Assembly (NCBI GenBank): GCA_963678925.1
Contig: OY787533.1
Span: 3,224,001 to 3,288,000 of the forward strand
DNA from: G963665925 sp963678925
GTDB lineage: Bacteria; Bacillota; Clostridia; Peptostreptococcales; Acidaminobacteraceae
Direction of reading: 5' to 3'
Length of the DNA: 64,000 nt
Under the pieces are notes generated by a model. That model ran no database searches. It was not told the origin of the DNA and saw nothing but the letters and a program-made list of their open reading frames with translations. Shown here in pieces: positions 7,832 to 16,676 of the stretch. Both the position numbers and the translations under genes were made by a program. The number at the start of each line of letters is the position of its first letter. Positions within the stretch are counted from its first letter, which is position 1.

Positions 7832-9176
7832 CGGAAGACCCTCCTATGTCGCTGTAGCTGACAGCCCTTTTACTGCGGGTTCGACCCGTAGTATTCGCTT
7901 TGTTCAGTCCATCAAGCAGTCTGGAAGTATTCGCTTCAAGGGGTGACAGTCCTTCTGGAAGTTCTGCTCTTATGCCGCAGTTTTCACCAATCTGCTGGAT
8001 ACCTGCCTTGAAGGGTTCGAAATCCTTGTGGTGGATTTCGATTTCTTCCTTCCAAGTCGGGTCATATCGGACTTCAACCTGACGTCCGATCAGTTTTGTA
8101 CCGACATCGTACATATTTCCCTTGAAGCTGATGCAGCCGGTCTTATCGACTTGCCGAGTTTCCGTATGGAGAAAGGCTTCGGCAAGTTCGTTTGCATCTA
8201 CAAACCGTAGTGCACGCTTGTCGCTTCCAAAGGCAACCTCTGGCGTTAAGCCGTCGAGGGAGGTATGCACGTTTTTGTGGTAATACTGCGAAATCCACAC
8301 ATCAAGGGCATCGTTGAGCTCTTCCAGCGTCTTTGGCTTGTTTAGAGCGACTTCTGAAAGGAAGGCGTCCACTCTGCGGTTAAAGGCCTCGATTTTGCCT
8401 TTTCCTTCCGGATGATACGGTTTCGAGAAGAGAAGGCGTATGCCTAGGCGGTCACAAGCCTTTTTCAGCCATTCACTGCGGTACTGTTTGCCGTTATCGA
8501 CAAAGATTTTGTCAGGCTTTCCAAAGTGCATGATCGCCGCCCGCAGGCTGTCTTCAATGATTTCAACCTTCTGGTTGTCATAAAATTTCGCCGCCATGAT
8601 GTACCTGGTCGCATCATCGATAAAGACGGACAGGTAAACTTGTTTCATGGCGCCATCCTTGCCAATGGGCAGGTAGGGTCCATATTTAATGTCCCCTTGG
8701 AAGAGCATGCACCGGTGTGACTTTGCAAAACGTCTTGAGGCAGCACCTTTCTTTGAATACAGCTTCACTTGAGAAGCACCGAACCCTTTAGCCTGCAAAT
8801 GCCGCTGCAAGGTGCTACGGTGTACAGTTCCAGGCTTTATGATTTCTTCAAGCTCCAGGATACGGATGATATCCGTCACACTTCTCGTCGGGCATTCACG
8901 CCTTAGAATAATGGCATGTTCCACCACGTTCGGAAAGTTGTCCGGCAGGGTACTCTGATTTCGCTTGTAACCCGTTTTTGGTTTCAGTCCGGCAAATCCC
9001 TCCTGCTGATAGGCCCCCAAATATCTGGAGATACTCCTGTAGGAAATGTTGTTCTCTTCACTGATTTTCTTTTTCAGTTCAATGATCTGGCTAGCGTCAA
9101 GACTTTCATCCATAAGCGGTGTAATCATCTTAAGTCTCGCGGCTGCCACATCGTCTGGCGTTTGCTGTTTGTTCAT
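7824..9176 (-). CDS. DDE integrase-type transposase (TniA/Mu-like)
   Basis: 450 residues: an N-terminal helix-turn-helix region (about 30-75), an rve catalytic core (about 150-310) with GDIKYGPYLP, FVDNGKQYRS and GKGKIEAFNRR giving the D, D and E, then a Mu-transposase C-terminal beta domain (about 350-420). It would cut the element ends and join them to target DNA, making a short duplication that is indeed seen at the ends. It is complete, with no frameshift, so the element may be active. Confidence 0.9.
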   Translation of the reverse strand: MNKQQTPDDVAAARLKMITPLMDESLDASQIIELKKKISEENNISYRSISRYLGAYQQEGFAGLKPKTGYKRNQSTLPDNFPNVVEHAIILRRECPTRSVTDIIRILELEEIIKPGTVHRSTLQRHLQAKGFGASQVKLYSKKGAASRRFAKSHRCMLFQGDIKYGPYLPIGKDGAMKQVYLSVFIDDATRYIMAAKFYDNQKVEIIEDSLRAAIMHFGKPDKIFVDNGKQYRSEWLKKACDRLGIRLLFSKPYHPEGKGKIEAFNRRVDAFLSEVALNKPKTLEELNDALDVWISQYYHKNVHTSLDGLTPEVAFGSDKRALRFVDANELAEAFLHTETRQVDKTGCISFKGNMYDVGTKLIGRQVEVRYDPTWKEEIEIHHKDFEPFKAGIQQIGENCGIRAELPEGLSPLEANTSRLLDGLNKANTTGRTRSKRAVSYSDIGGSSDV

Positions 9177-9223
9177 GCTAATGCTCCTTCCTTGTTGTTT
9201 GCAGAAAGGGTATCATGAACGTT

Positions 9224-9721
9224 TTACGGACAACAGGCAAACCGGGTGGGTTGCCATAAGCCAGCGTTAACAAGTATTTGACTGACAAGTGTCAGCCAAC
9301 TGATGCCGCGTCTTCTGTGATTTTCGAGTAAAGAACCGGAAGCTGTGATTGGAAAGTGTTGTTTGTGCTTTCGCGACCACATACTGCGCAGCATGGCTTC
9401 GATTTGACACTTTGACTCTCGGAACTGTTTCAGCCACCTGTGAAGGGTGCTGTTATCCGCTGGGCAGTCATCACGAGTTCCATCTATTTGAGATTCAATC
9501 ACTTCGGCGATATAGTGTTTGCATGGCAAAAGGATATCTGGCAGTTCGGTATGCAGACTCGCACAGCTACAGCACTTGAGTCTCCGTACCTTGTAGCTTT
9601 TCCTCGAACCATCAGACTGCTTGCCGTACCGGATACGTCTGTCATATCCAGAAAGTTGGCCGCCACACACCGGGCACACATGCGATTCTTTACTCTCTAT
9701 GAAAAATATCGTTCTTGTCAT
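9224..9721 (-). CDS. DUF6431-like zinc-ribbon protein of transposon
   Basis: 165 residues. The N-terminal part has paired cysteines (VCPVCGGQL, then LKCCSCASLHTELP), and its arrangement resembles the DUF6431 family often found beside such transposases. A short HTH-like segment (NSTLHRWLKQF) follows. It probably binds DNA ends or assists transposition; the function is not established. Confidence 0.6.
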   Translation of the reverse strand: MTRTIFFIESKESHVCPVCGGQLSGYDRRIRYGKQSDGSRKSYKVRRLKCCSCASLHTELPDILLPCKHYIAEVIESQIDGTRDDCPADNSTLHRWLKQFRESKCQIEAMLRSMWSRKHKQHFPITASGSLLENHRRRGISWLTLVSQILVNAGLWQPTRFACCP

Positions 9722-9949
9722 TGATTTCGTACTGTGCTATGATAACCATACATTTTGGGGCACTGCTTTACGATAATCAATCTTGCCGGAGAGACATCGT
9801 TTAGCGGTGCTTTTTCATTTCACCTCAGTACCTATAGGATACTGACAGTGTATATTATATGCCTGCGGCATCACAAGGGAGCAACTTTCACATGGCATGG
9901 TCAAGATCAGTGAGCTGGGCAGGGTCAAATTTGGTGGGCAGAAACAATA

Positions 9950-9977
9950 TTGACAGTACATTATTTGTGTATATAAA
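9950..9977 (+). promoter_or_regulatory. Promoter of DUF262-HEPN operon
   Basis: TTGACA (9950-9955), 16 bp spacer, TATAAA (9972-9977), 38 bp before the ATG. The transposon inserted within the -35, and its target duplication rebuilt TTGACA exactly. Confidence 0.6.
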
Positions 9978-10014
9978 ATGTAATTATACAAATATATGGT
10001 ACAAGGAGGCTTTT

Positions 10015-11073
10015 ATGAATCTTCAGCCAGAGCAACAAATTATGGATCAGCAAAGAACGGTCGATTATGATACAAGGGAGTTTACTATTGAGTTAATGGT
10101 AAACAAGTACTTGAGTGGTCTTGAGAAAGAGGAAAATGAAGTATATGTTCCTGAGTATCAAAGAGAATTTGTATGGGACAGTGAAAGACAATCTAAATTC
10201 ATTGAGTCACTTATACTGGGAATTCCTATTCCACTCATTTTTTTAGCAGAGAACAAACATGATGGAAGATTGGAAATTGTAGATGGTTCACAAAGAATAC
10301 GAACCTTAGCAGCTTATGTTTATGACGAGCTAGAACTTAGTGGGTTAGAGAAATTAGATTCATTGAATGGATTTAGATTTTCTAATTTAGTTGAAGCACG
10401 TCAGAGAAAGTTCAAAAATATATCACTAAAAATGATTGTTCTTTCCGAAAAAGCAAGTGAAGAAGTACGGAACGATATGTTTGAACGTATAAATCGAGGT
10501 AGTGATTTGTTGAAGGATATGGAAAAACGTAAGGGGATATACCGAGGTGATTTCAGTGATTTCCTTTATAAAGAATGTGCGGAAAATGAATTGTTCAAAA
10601 AATTAACACCGCTATCTACTTTCCTTGAAAACCGACAAGAACATGAGGAACTTTTATTAAGATACTTTTGCTTAACCGAGTATTACCCAAGCTACAGAAA
10701 AATTGGTGGAATTGCAAAAACATTAGACCAATATATAGCCTCAAAGAATGAGAGCTTTAGTCAGTTTGAGCATGACCAGAAAAAAGAGGATTTTGAGCGA
10801 ATGATAAGTTTTGTTGAGAAAAACTTCAAATTTGGATTTGCAAAATCATCAGCTCAACAAGTGTCAAGAGTTTACTTTGAAGCAATTGCGGTTGGAACTC
10901 ATTTGGCATTGAAAGATAATCCCAATTTATTACCTAATCCAAATAAAACTCAGGCTTGGATTAAGTCAAAAGATTTTAAAGAAATGGTGAGTGGAAAGTA
11001 TCATACACATAAACACACTAAAATTCGACAAAGAGTTGAGTTCATTAGAGATAGGTTATTAGAAAATGCTTAA
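10015..11073 (+). CDS. DUF262 (GmrS/ParB-like) protein
   Basis: Start at ATG 10015 with AAGGAGG 6 bases upstream. It shows the DUF262 signature: VPEYQREFVWD (about 48-58), IVDGSQRIRTL (about 90-100) and FERINRGSDLL (about 160). The family is ParB/sulfiredoxin-like and occurs in GmrSD-type modification-dependent restriction and related defence systems. The partner gene overlaps by 8 bp and encodes a HEPN protein. In cassette 5 together with its own promoter. Confidence 0.85.
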   Translation: MNLQPEQQIMDQQRTVDYDTREFTIELMVNKYLSGLEKEENEVYVPEYQREFVWDSERQSKFIESLILGIPIPLIFLAENKHDGRLEIVDGSQRIRTLAAYVYDELELSGLEKLDSLNGFRFSNLVEARQRKFKNISLKMIVLSEKASEEVRNDMFERINRGSDLLKDMEKRKGIYRGDFSDFLYKECAENELFKKLTPLSTFLENRQEHEELLLRYFCLTEYYPSYRKIGGIAKTLDQYIASKNESFSQFEHDQKKEDFERMISFVEKNFKFGFAKSSAQQVSRVYFEAIAVGTHLALKDNPNLLPNPNKTQAWIKSKDFKEMVSGKYHTHKHTKIRQRVEFIRDRLLENA

Positions 11074-11764
11074 TGATACTATTCACAAATATAAGACACT
11101 TAAAGAAGAAGTTGAAGATTTTTATGAAATTATATTGAAAGTCAATAGCGGCTCATGGTTACAATGTAATAATGGCTCAAAAACACGATTTAAAGTAAGA
11201 CATATAACTATGTTAAAATCATCGCTTATGGTGATGCTATATAATGTAATTGAGTTTTCTATTAATTCAACATTAGATATTATTCACCAAATCATAACGG
11301 ATTCAAAATTAGGATATCGTGATGTTACTCCACATATTAGGAGTGTTTGGTTCAAATACCATGCAAAAGCAGGATCTGAAAAGGCATTCATTAAAACGCT
11401 AAATGAAATTAGTCAACATATTGAAGGTGAAAAGCACATTAATCTTGAGTATAGAGAATACATTAAAAAGGTAAATATATTTTCTGGTAATCTGGATGCT
11501 AGGAAAATTAAGGAAGTATTCAATCAATATGGAATTTATATTAACTTTGATGATGAAGAAAAAAGCATGCTAAAAGTAAAAAATAATAGAAATAGTTTGT
11601 CCCATGGGGATAAAAGCTTTACAAATTGTAGCAGAGATATAACAGTCGAAGAAGCTGGAAAAATCAAAGATTGCGTTTTTGATTATTTAGATAATGTTTA
11701 TGCTCAGGTTGAAAAATATTTAAATGAAGAAGAGTATAAAGCTTGTCAATCTAACATCTCATAA
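11066..11764 (+). CDS. HEPN protein (MAE_28990-like), DUF262 partner
   Basis: 232 residues. Near the C-terminus, KNNRNSLSHGDKSF contains R-x4-H, the active-site motif of HEPN ribonucleases. The overall form, with an internal IRSVWFKY stretch, resembles the MAE_28990/MAE_18760 HEPN families that neighbour DUF262 genes. The likely role is RNA cleavage on infection or as the toxin of the pair. Its stop codon overlaps the TAAC box of attC5, so the gene fills the cassette to its end. Confidence 0.75.
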   Translation: MLNDTIHKYKTLKEEVEDFYEIILKVNSGSWLQCNNGSKTRFKVRHITMLKSSLMVMLYNVIEFSINSTLDIIHQIITDSKLGYRDVTPHIRSVWFKYHAKAGSEKAFIKTLNEISQHIEGEKHINLEYREYIKKVNIFSGNLDARKIKEVFNQYGIYINFDDEEKSMLKVKNNRNSLSHGDKSFTNCSRDITVEEAGKIKDCVFDYLDNVYAQVEKYLNEEEYKACQSNIS

Positions 11765-11782
11765 CACGACAATTGCCAAAAT

Positions 11783-11814
11783 GCCCCTTTGAGAAATCAG
11801 AGGGGCTGTTTTAT
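11783..11814 (+). terminator. Terminator inside attC 5 (best example)
   Basis: Stem of GCCCCTTTGA with TCAGAGGGGC (one G-T pair), loop GAAA, then TGTTTTAT. This would stop transcripts leaving the HEPN gene before they enter the next cassette. Confidence 0.65.
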
Positions 11815-11823
11815 AGAGTCGTA

Positions 11824-11832
11824 TGGTAAAAT
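11824..11832 (+). promoter_or_regulatory. Extended -10 inside attC 5 (best example)
   Basis: TGGTAAAAT, 10 bp after the terminator. The exact nonamer recurs in attC 5, 8, 10, 12, 13, 15, 16, 20, 23, 24, 26 and 30 at the same place. Predicted transcripts would start just before the 3' arm of attC and read into the next cassette. Confidence 0.55.
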
Positions 11833-11882
11833 ATAACTAATGAGTAATAAAAAGAAGGGGCACATCGGCAATTGCGGGAACG

Positions 11883-12331
11883 TTATTAGAAATTCCATAC
11901 AGAGCCTGTGCTAAGAAGAGTCAAGAAAAGTTGGGCATGTTTCCGACGTATGTCGTAAATATTCAGGCGAAAATTAATACGCGACTATAAAATATTCCGA
12001 AGACTAAGTTCTTAAAATCTAAGTACGAGAAAACCCAAACCCAATGGGGCAATGACACGAGCAAAGAAAAATTGTGGTCATTGAGGTCGAAACGCCTTGA
12101 ACCGAAGGAAGTAGTTTGGAAAAAGCGGAAAAAACCCAATAAAACCATAGAAAAACCAGTAAAGCAAATGCTTGAAATATGGTAAGAAAAGTACCTGTAA
12201 GAACTTCTAATAACACATCAACTCCCGACATGCCCCGTAGAGACTAACAATCAAGGTGTTGCGCGGGTTGTTGTCTGAAAAAGCGAGTGCACTAGCTGAG
12301 AAAATGGGCACGATCGTGAGTTGTGGGAACG
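11883..12331 (+). other. Cassette 6: no gene recognised
   Basis: 449 bp without a supported ORF on either strand. It contains GACGTATGTCG at 11945-11955, preceded by TTTCC, a motif resembling the attI repeats and shared with cassettes 14 and 17. A possible degraded gene or regulatory cassette. Confidence 0.6.
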
Positions 12332-12337
12332 TTATAT
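12208..12337 (+). repeat. attC 6
   Basis: TAAC 12211, core GTTATAT 12331. Stem CAACTC/GAGTTG and TGCCC/GGGCA. The loop lacks the GC-rich terminator and the TGGTAAAAT box. Confidence 0.75.
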
Positions 12338-12865
12338 GCCATTGGCAGGTTGGGGTGTGAAGCAGGAGGTCGTGCGTTATCCGACGTTTATCAGGAACAT
12401 GTTTGCGTTGCTTTATCTGAGTTGAGGGGTATAATTGCCGGCGCATTACGGAAGTGTATTTCGAGTAGAAGTTCCGCATTAAGTGAAGTTGTGAACTGGA
12501 GCCACAAGGTGAGTGCTTCAGGCACTCAATAGTTTTTAGGTTTCATGAGTTTTTTTAGTATCATTACAACAATGCTTTTACGGAAAAATGAAAACTATGT
12601 GTGGCTAACCCGCAATGAACAAAGGGGATAATGGGAATCATGCGCCTACCCCGTGACGATGTAGTGGTATCGAAGGAAACATGGAACGAAAGGTGTGCCA
12701 ACAGCAGATAACACGACAATTCCCAACATTGCGCAGTCACACCTTTTGCAAGGTGAGGAACGAAGAAACTATAGGGAAGAACAAACAAAGCGTGGTTGCG
12801 TTGCTAAACTAGATGCAGCAAAAGTTGCGCCTAAAAGCCGCGCAACATCGGGAATTGCGGAAACG
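12332..12865 (+). repeat. Cassette 7: gene-poor repeat cassette, copy 3
   Basis: Same element as cassette 1. The 29-codon frame is open with three amino-acid changes against copy 2, and the longer frame is also open to TAG. Ends in the long-form attC. Confidence 0.8.
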
Positions 12866-12871
12866 TTAGGC
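12706..12871 (+). repeat. attC 7 (long form)
   Basis: TAAC 12709, core GTTAGGC 12865. Stem CAATTCCC/GGGAATTG, inner arm CACACCTT/AAGGTGAG. Confidence 0.75.
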
Positions 12872-12908
12872 AACAGCATTAATATGAAATAGTTTACGGA
12901 GATACATT

Positions 12909-13457
12909 ATGAATAATGAAAATTTCAGATTTAGTATAGTGAAAATTGAAGATAGTAATAATATTGATAATATAAACGGAGTTTGGGCCTTATATGGAAT
13001 AAAAAAAGCAGAAAAAAGTAAATGGACATGCTTACAGGTAGGTCAATCCAATAAAATTGGTGATGAAATCAGATTGGATATTTCTTATTTAGGCAAAAAT
13101 AATTTACAGATTTTGAAGAAAAATTATATTAACCAATTTGGTGAGAAAATGTTTGAGTACATGAAGTATCCATCTAGCCGAGAACAACTTTATAAGCACT
13201 TGAGCGAGAAATACCAAGATTTTATATTCGTTATTATCAAATGTAATAGGGGCAATTTGAAAGAAATTGAAAAGTATTATGCATGGACATCACATGCAGA
13301 ATATTGGCGAAATGGTGGTACTTACATCAAAGAAGTAAACTACACATATGAAAAATTTGAAAATATTAAAAATAAAATTATGACGAATAAATCTCTAGAA
13401 GAGGAAATTCGCCGACTTGTATCTACGATAGATACCCATTTAAACAAGTCTCTGTAG
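12909..13457 (+). CDS. Hypothetical protein, possibly GIY-YIG-like, cassette 8
   Basis: 182 residues, ATG preceded by CGGAG. The segment NGVWALYGIKK, then WTCLQVGQSNKIGDEIRLD, faintly recalls the GIY...YVGqS...R pattern of GIY-YIG nucleases, but the usual catalytic Arg and Glu cannot be placed with confidence. The C-terminal part is Lys/Glu-rich and helical. Fold prediction would decide. It fills its cassette as the sole gene. Confidence 0.5.
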   Translation: MNNENFRFSIVKIEDSNNIDNINGVWALYGIKKAEKSKWTCLQVGQSNKIGDEIRLDISYLGKNNLQILKKNYINQFGEKMFEYMKYPSSREQLYKHLSEKYQDFIFVIIKCNRGNLKEIEKYYAWTSHAEYWRNGGTYIKEVNYTYEKFENIKNKIMTNKSLEEEIRRLVSTIDTHLNKSL

Positions 13458-13472
13458 TATATTAATACCATC

Positions 13473-13606
13473 GCCTAACACAGCAGTTCCCAAAATGCCC
13501 CTTTGTTTATACGAAGTGGCATTTCTTATACTCGGTTTATGGTAAAATATAGTATATGAGTTGTTAAAAAAGTAGGGGCACTTCGGGAACTGTGGGAACG
13601 TTATAT
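13473..13606 (+). repeat. attC 8
   Basis: TAAC 13476, core GTTATAT 13600. Outer stem CAGTTCCC/GGGAACTG; loop hairpin GCCCCTT/AAGTGGC then ATTTCTTA; TGGTAAAAT with -10 at 13543-13548. Confidence 0.9.
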
Positions 13607-14134
13607 GCCATTGGCAGGTTGGGGTGTGAAGCTGGGGGATGTGCGTTATCCGACGTTTATCGGGAACACATTTGCATTTCTTTATCTGAGTTGAAAGGTA
13701 ATATTGCCGGCGCATTACTGAGTTGTATTTCGAGTAGAAGTTCCGCATTAAGTGAAGTTGTGAACTGTGGCCACAAGGTGAGTGCTTCAGGCACTCAATA
13801 GTTTTTAGGTTTCATGAGGTTCTTTTGGTGTCATTACGTTATTGCTTTTACGGAAAAATGAAAACTATGTGTGGCTAACCCGCAATGAACAAAGGGGTAA
13901 TGGGAATCATTCGCCTATCCCGTGATAACGTAGCGGTATCGAAGGAAACATGGAACTAAGGGAGTGCCAACAGCAAATAACACGACAATTCCCAAAATTG
14001 CGCAGTCACATCTTTTGCAAGGTGTGGAACGAAGAAACTACAAGGCAGAACCAACAAAGCGTGGTTGCATTGTTAAACTAGATGCAGCAAAAGTTGCGCC
14101 TAAAAGCCGCGCAACATCGGGAATTGCGGAAACG
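13601..14134 (+). repeat. Cassette 9: gene-poor repeat cassette, copy 4
   Basis: Closest to copy 2 (cassette 3), sharing most of its private substitutions, so the two are probably a recent duplication. Both short frames are open. Confidence 0.8.
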
Positions 14135-14140
14135 TTATAT
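13975..14140 (+). repeat. attC 9 (long form)
   Basis: TAAC 13978, core GTTATAT 14134. Stem CAATTCCC/GGGAATTG is intact here, unlike in the sister attC3. Confidence 0.75.
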
Positions 14141-14223
14141 GAAAATCTTCAGCTATAAAAAGTTGAAGATATATACATAGATATGGGATAATAGAATGAG
14201 AAATATCGATTGGAGTGATAAGC

Positions 14224-14481
14224 GTGAAATGGTCAGAAGTACGTTCAAAATATAGCGACTGTTGGGTTCTTATTGAAGCACTTGAGGCTCATTCTGAAAA
14301 TGGTGAGAGAGTAATTGACAAGATTTCTGTATTGAACTACTTTGAAACTAGTCAAGCTGCACTCAAGGAGTACGAAGTTGAACATAAGAAAAATCCTGAC
14401 AAAGAATTATATGTATATCATACTCAAAATGAAGACTTGAAAGTGAAAGAACGTGTTTGGATGGGGGTACGCAGAAAATGA
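14224..14481 (+). CDS. Small conserved protein paired with retropepsin-like protease
   Basis: About 85 residues from GTG 14224 (GGAGTG lies 6 bases upstream; an in-frame GTG at 14215 is less well placed). Begins MKWSEVRSKYSDCWVLIEAL and ends ELYVYHTQNEDL and ERVWMGVRRK, a pattern of small proteins found next to aspartyl-protease-like genes in Firmicutes. It overlaps the protease gene by ATGA. The function is unknown; it may be the regulator or substrate of the protease. Confidence 0.7.
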   Translation: MKWSEVRSKYSDCWVLIEALEAHSENGERVIDKISVLNYFETSQAALKEYEVEHKKNPDKELYVYHTQNEDLKVKERVWMGVRRK

Positions 14482-14867
14482 TACACCTCGTTGAAAAACA
14501 TGGATTGATTTTTGCTGAATTGACTATAAGATTCAGAGGAAATGAGCAGAAGATTGATAACGTACTAATTGATACAGGCTCTGGTGGAACAATATTGAAG
14601 TCCGATTTGGTGTTTGAAGTTGGAGTGGAAATGGAACCAACTGACTCAATTGAAACCATAAGAGGAGTAGGTGGCTCTGAGTTTGTATTTTTAAAGAAAA
14701 TTGATGAACTTGATTTAGGCGGACTACGCATGCAAGAGTTTGAGTGCGAAATTGGAGCAATGGACTATGGTTTTGATATCAATGGAATTATAGGAATGAA
14801 TTTTCTAAAAGAAGTAGGAGCAATAATTGATTTAGAAAAGATGGAGATTAGGTCAGCTCACAAGTAA
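14478..14867 (+). CDS. Retropepsin-like aspartic protease
   Basis: 129 residues from ATG 14478, coupled to the preceding gene by an ATGA overlap. VLIDTGSGGTIL carries the catalytic Asp-Thr-Gly motif of the retropepsin/gag-protease fold, and DINGIIGMNFL supports the flap-side hydrophobic core. The length equals one lobe, so it should act as a homodimer. It is cytoplasmic, with no signal peptide. Together with its small partner it forms a two-gene cassette (cassette 10). Confidence 0.8.
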   Translation: MIHLVEKHGLIFAELTIRFRGNEQKIDNVLIDTGSGGTILKSDLVFEVGVEMEPTDSIETIRGVGGSEFVFLKKIDELDLGGLRMQEFECEIGAMDYGFDINGIIGMNFLKEVGAIIDLEKMEIRSAHK

Positions 14868-14884
14868 AGAAGCTGCAGATCATC

Positions 14885-15014
14885 ATATAACACGACAATT
14901 GCCAACATGCCCCTTTGAGAAATCAGAGGGGCTGCTATAAATAGTAGTATGGTAAAATATAACTAATAAGTAAGAAAAAGAAGGGGCACATCGGCAATTG
15001 CGGGAACGTTATAT
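14885..15014 (+). repeat. attC 10
   Basis: TAAC 14888, core GTTATAT 15008. Stem CAATTGCC/GGCAATTG, GAAA-capped hairpin as in attC5, TGGTAAAAT with -10 at 14953-14958. Confidence 0.9.
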
Positions 15015-15544
15015 GCCATTGGCAGGTTGGGGAGTGTGAAGCAGGAGGACGTACGTTATCCGACGTTTATCGGGAACATGGTTGTGTTGCTTTATCTGAG
15101 TTGAAGGGTAATATTGCCGGCGCATTACGGAAGTGTATTTCGAGTAGAAGTTCCGCAATTAGTTCGGTTTTGAACTGGGGCCACGAGGTGAGTGCTTCAG
15201 GCACTCAATAGTTTTTAGATTTCATGAGGTTTTTTGGTGTCATTACGACAATGCTTTTACGGAAAAATGAAAACTATGCGTGGCGAACCCGCAATGAACA
15301 AAGGGGATAATGGGGATCATGCGCCTATCTCGTGACGATGTAGCAGTATCGAAGGAAACACGGAACGAAAAGTGTGCCAACAGCAGATAACACGACAATT
15401 CCCAACATTGCGCAATCACACCTTTTGCAAGGTGTGGAACGAAGAAACTACAGGGAAGAACCAACAAAGCGTGGTTGCGTTGCTAAACTAGATGCAGCAA
15501 AAGTTGCGCCTAAAAGCCACGCAACATCGGGAATTGCGGAAACG
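15009..15544 (+). repeat. Cassette 11: gene-poor repeat cassette, copy 5
   Basis: Carries a 2-bp insertion (GGGGAGTGTG for GGGGTGTG) that ends the 29-codon frame after 8 codons; the second frame stays open. Shares the insertion with copy 6. Confidence 0.8.
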
Positions 15545-15550
15545 TTATGT
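15385..15550 (+). repeat. attC 11 (long form)
   Basis: TAAC 15388, core GTTATGT 15544. Stem CAATTCCC/GGGAATTG with the CACACCTT/AAGGTGTG inner hairpin. Confidence 0.75.
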
Positions 15551-15622
15551 GAAACCTTTGAAATAGAAATGTAACAGAAATTAGATTGATGAAGGTGTAA
15601 AATTTATACAGGAGGTGATTGC

Positions 15623-16492
15623 GTGTATACTGTTAGATGTACTATTGATGGAAATGTTTATACAGCAGATCAATTTCAACAAATGTCGGAAATAGAAAGG
15701 GAAAGATTTCGGGGTCATTTAGTTTGTGAGTCTTGTAATGGGAATGCTTATTTTCGAAAAAAAAGAAAAGATGGTAGATCAGCATGTTTTTGTGCTAAAC
15801 ATGATACGAAGTGCGATGCTAAGTCAAAAACTACTGAAGTTGAACCACCTGATGACATTGAAGATGAAAATATCATGTATGCACGTGATGATCAATTTAC
15901 TTTGAAAGAAAAAAACTATTTGAAACGTATGTGGAGTGAAAATGAAATTGGAGATACCGATCCAGATGATGAAGACTTTACGAAAAAAGGGAGGCAAAAC
16001 AAAACATATGTCCGTAATCCAGCTAGTTCAATAACCATACATAAGACACTGCCTCAAATACTTACTATTTGTATCAACGGTATAATCCAAGAACAGAATT
16101 TTGATATTGAAGTTTATGATGGTTTGTATGACCACATCAGACGTTGTGTGCATGAGTTGAAATATGTCGATGACAGTTTAGTTGGAAAAAAGGGTTATTA
16201 CTGGGGATATGTAATATGTGCTGAATCCAATTGGTTAAATATAAATGTTAACTATTCAAAAAATCCTAGTTTCCTGCTTAATGATAGCATAATAGATGAA
16301 TTTTGGGATTCTGTTTTGATAACTCCTGAACAATGGAATAAAACAGTTCCAATTATAGTACGAGGTCAACTCTCAAAATCTTCAAAAGGAAAGTATTATG
16401 TTGAAGTAGTGGATTTTGAATCTATATATGTGCATACCAAGAAGTTTAAAAATGCTTTTGAACATCTTGTCAAAAATATAAGGATTTCTTAA
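15623..16492 (+). CDS. Hypothetical protein with N-terminal zinc-ribbon-like motif, cassette 12
   Basis: 289 residues, GTG start after AGGAGG. Residues about 33-60 (LVCESCNG, FCAKHDTKCDA) look like a metal-binding ribbon, somewhat like the CoiA/DUF6035 type N-terminus. An acidic linker (EPPDDIEDEN) and a 170-residue beta-rich C-terminal region without a known motif follow. No catalytic signature is visible. A nucleic-acid-binding role is only a guess. Confidence 0.6.
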   Translation: MYTVRCTIDGNVYTADQFQQMSEIERERFRGHLVCESCNGNAYFRKKRKDGRSACFCAKHDTKCDAKSKTTEVEPPDDIEDENIMYARDDQFTLKEKNYLKRMWSENEIGDTDPDDEDFTKKGRQNKTYVRNPASSITIHKTLPQILTICINGIIQEQNFDIEVYDGLYDHIRRCVHELKYVDDSLVGKKGYYWGYVICAESNWLNINVNYSKNPSFLLNDSIIDEFWDSVLITPEQWNKTVPIIVRGQLSKSSKGKYYVEVVDFESIYVHTKKFKNAFEHLVKNIRIS

Positions 16493-16523
16493 GGCTAAAT
16501 GAAGATTAGATTTCAAAGCCATC

Positions 16524-16652
16524 ACATAACACGACCATTCCCAAAATGCCCCTTTGATTATCAGAGGGGTGTAGTTATATCAATATATGGTAAAATATAG
16601 CTTTGGAGTTATTAATAGTGAGGGCACTTCGGGAATGGCGGGAACGTTATGT
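16524..16652 (+). repeat. attC 12
   Basis: TAAC 16527, core GTTATGT 16646. Stem CCATTCCC/GGGAATGG, a covarying variant; TGGTAAAAT with -10 at 16591-16596. Confidence 0.85.
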
Positions 16653-16676
16653 ATCATTTACTTCTCACAAAAGGAG

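Larger units (their letters stand above)
6915..9946 (-). mobile_element. Mu/Tn5053-like transposon, three genes
   Basis: The ends are TGTTCCTGC (left) and GCAGAAACA (right), near-perfect terminal inverted repeats, flanked by the direct repeat ATATTG (6909-6914 and 9947-9952) as target duplication. Subterminal inverted copies of GGCATGGTCA lie at 6934-6943 and 9894-9903. It carries a DDE integrase-transposase, an ExeA-type ATPase and a cysteine-rich protein, and is visibly richer in GC than the cassettes. It sits in cassette 5, upstream of the DUF262 gene. Confidence 0.85.
11759..11888 (+). repeat. attC 5
   Basis: TAAC 11762, core GTTATTA 11882. Outer stem CAATTGCC/GGCAATTG. Loop hairpin 11783-11806 is a 10-pair stem with a GAAA loop followed by TGTTTTAT, then TGGTAAAAT with -10 TAAAAT at 11827-11832. 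Confidence 0.9.

Noticed and set aside
7644..9724. Several plus-strand frames of 60-100 codons across the transposon
   Set aside because: They are shadows of the three minus-strand transposon genes, without ribosome sites or family motifs.
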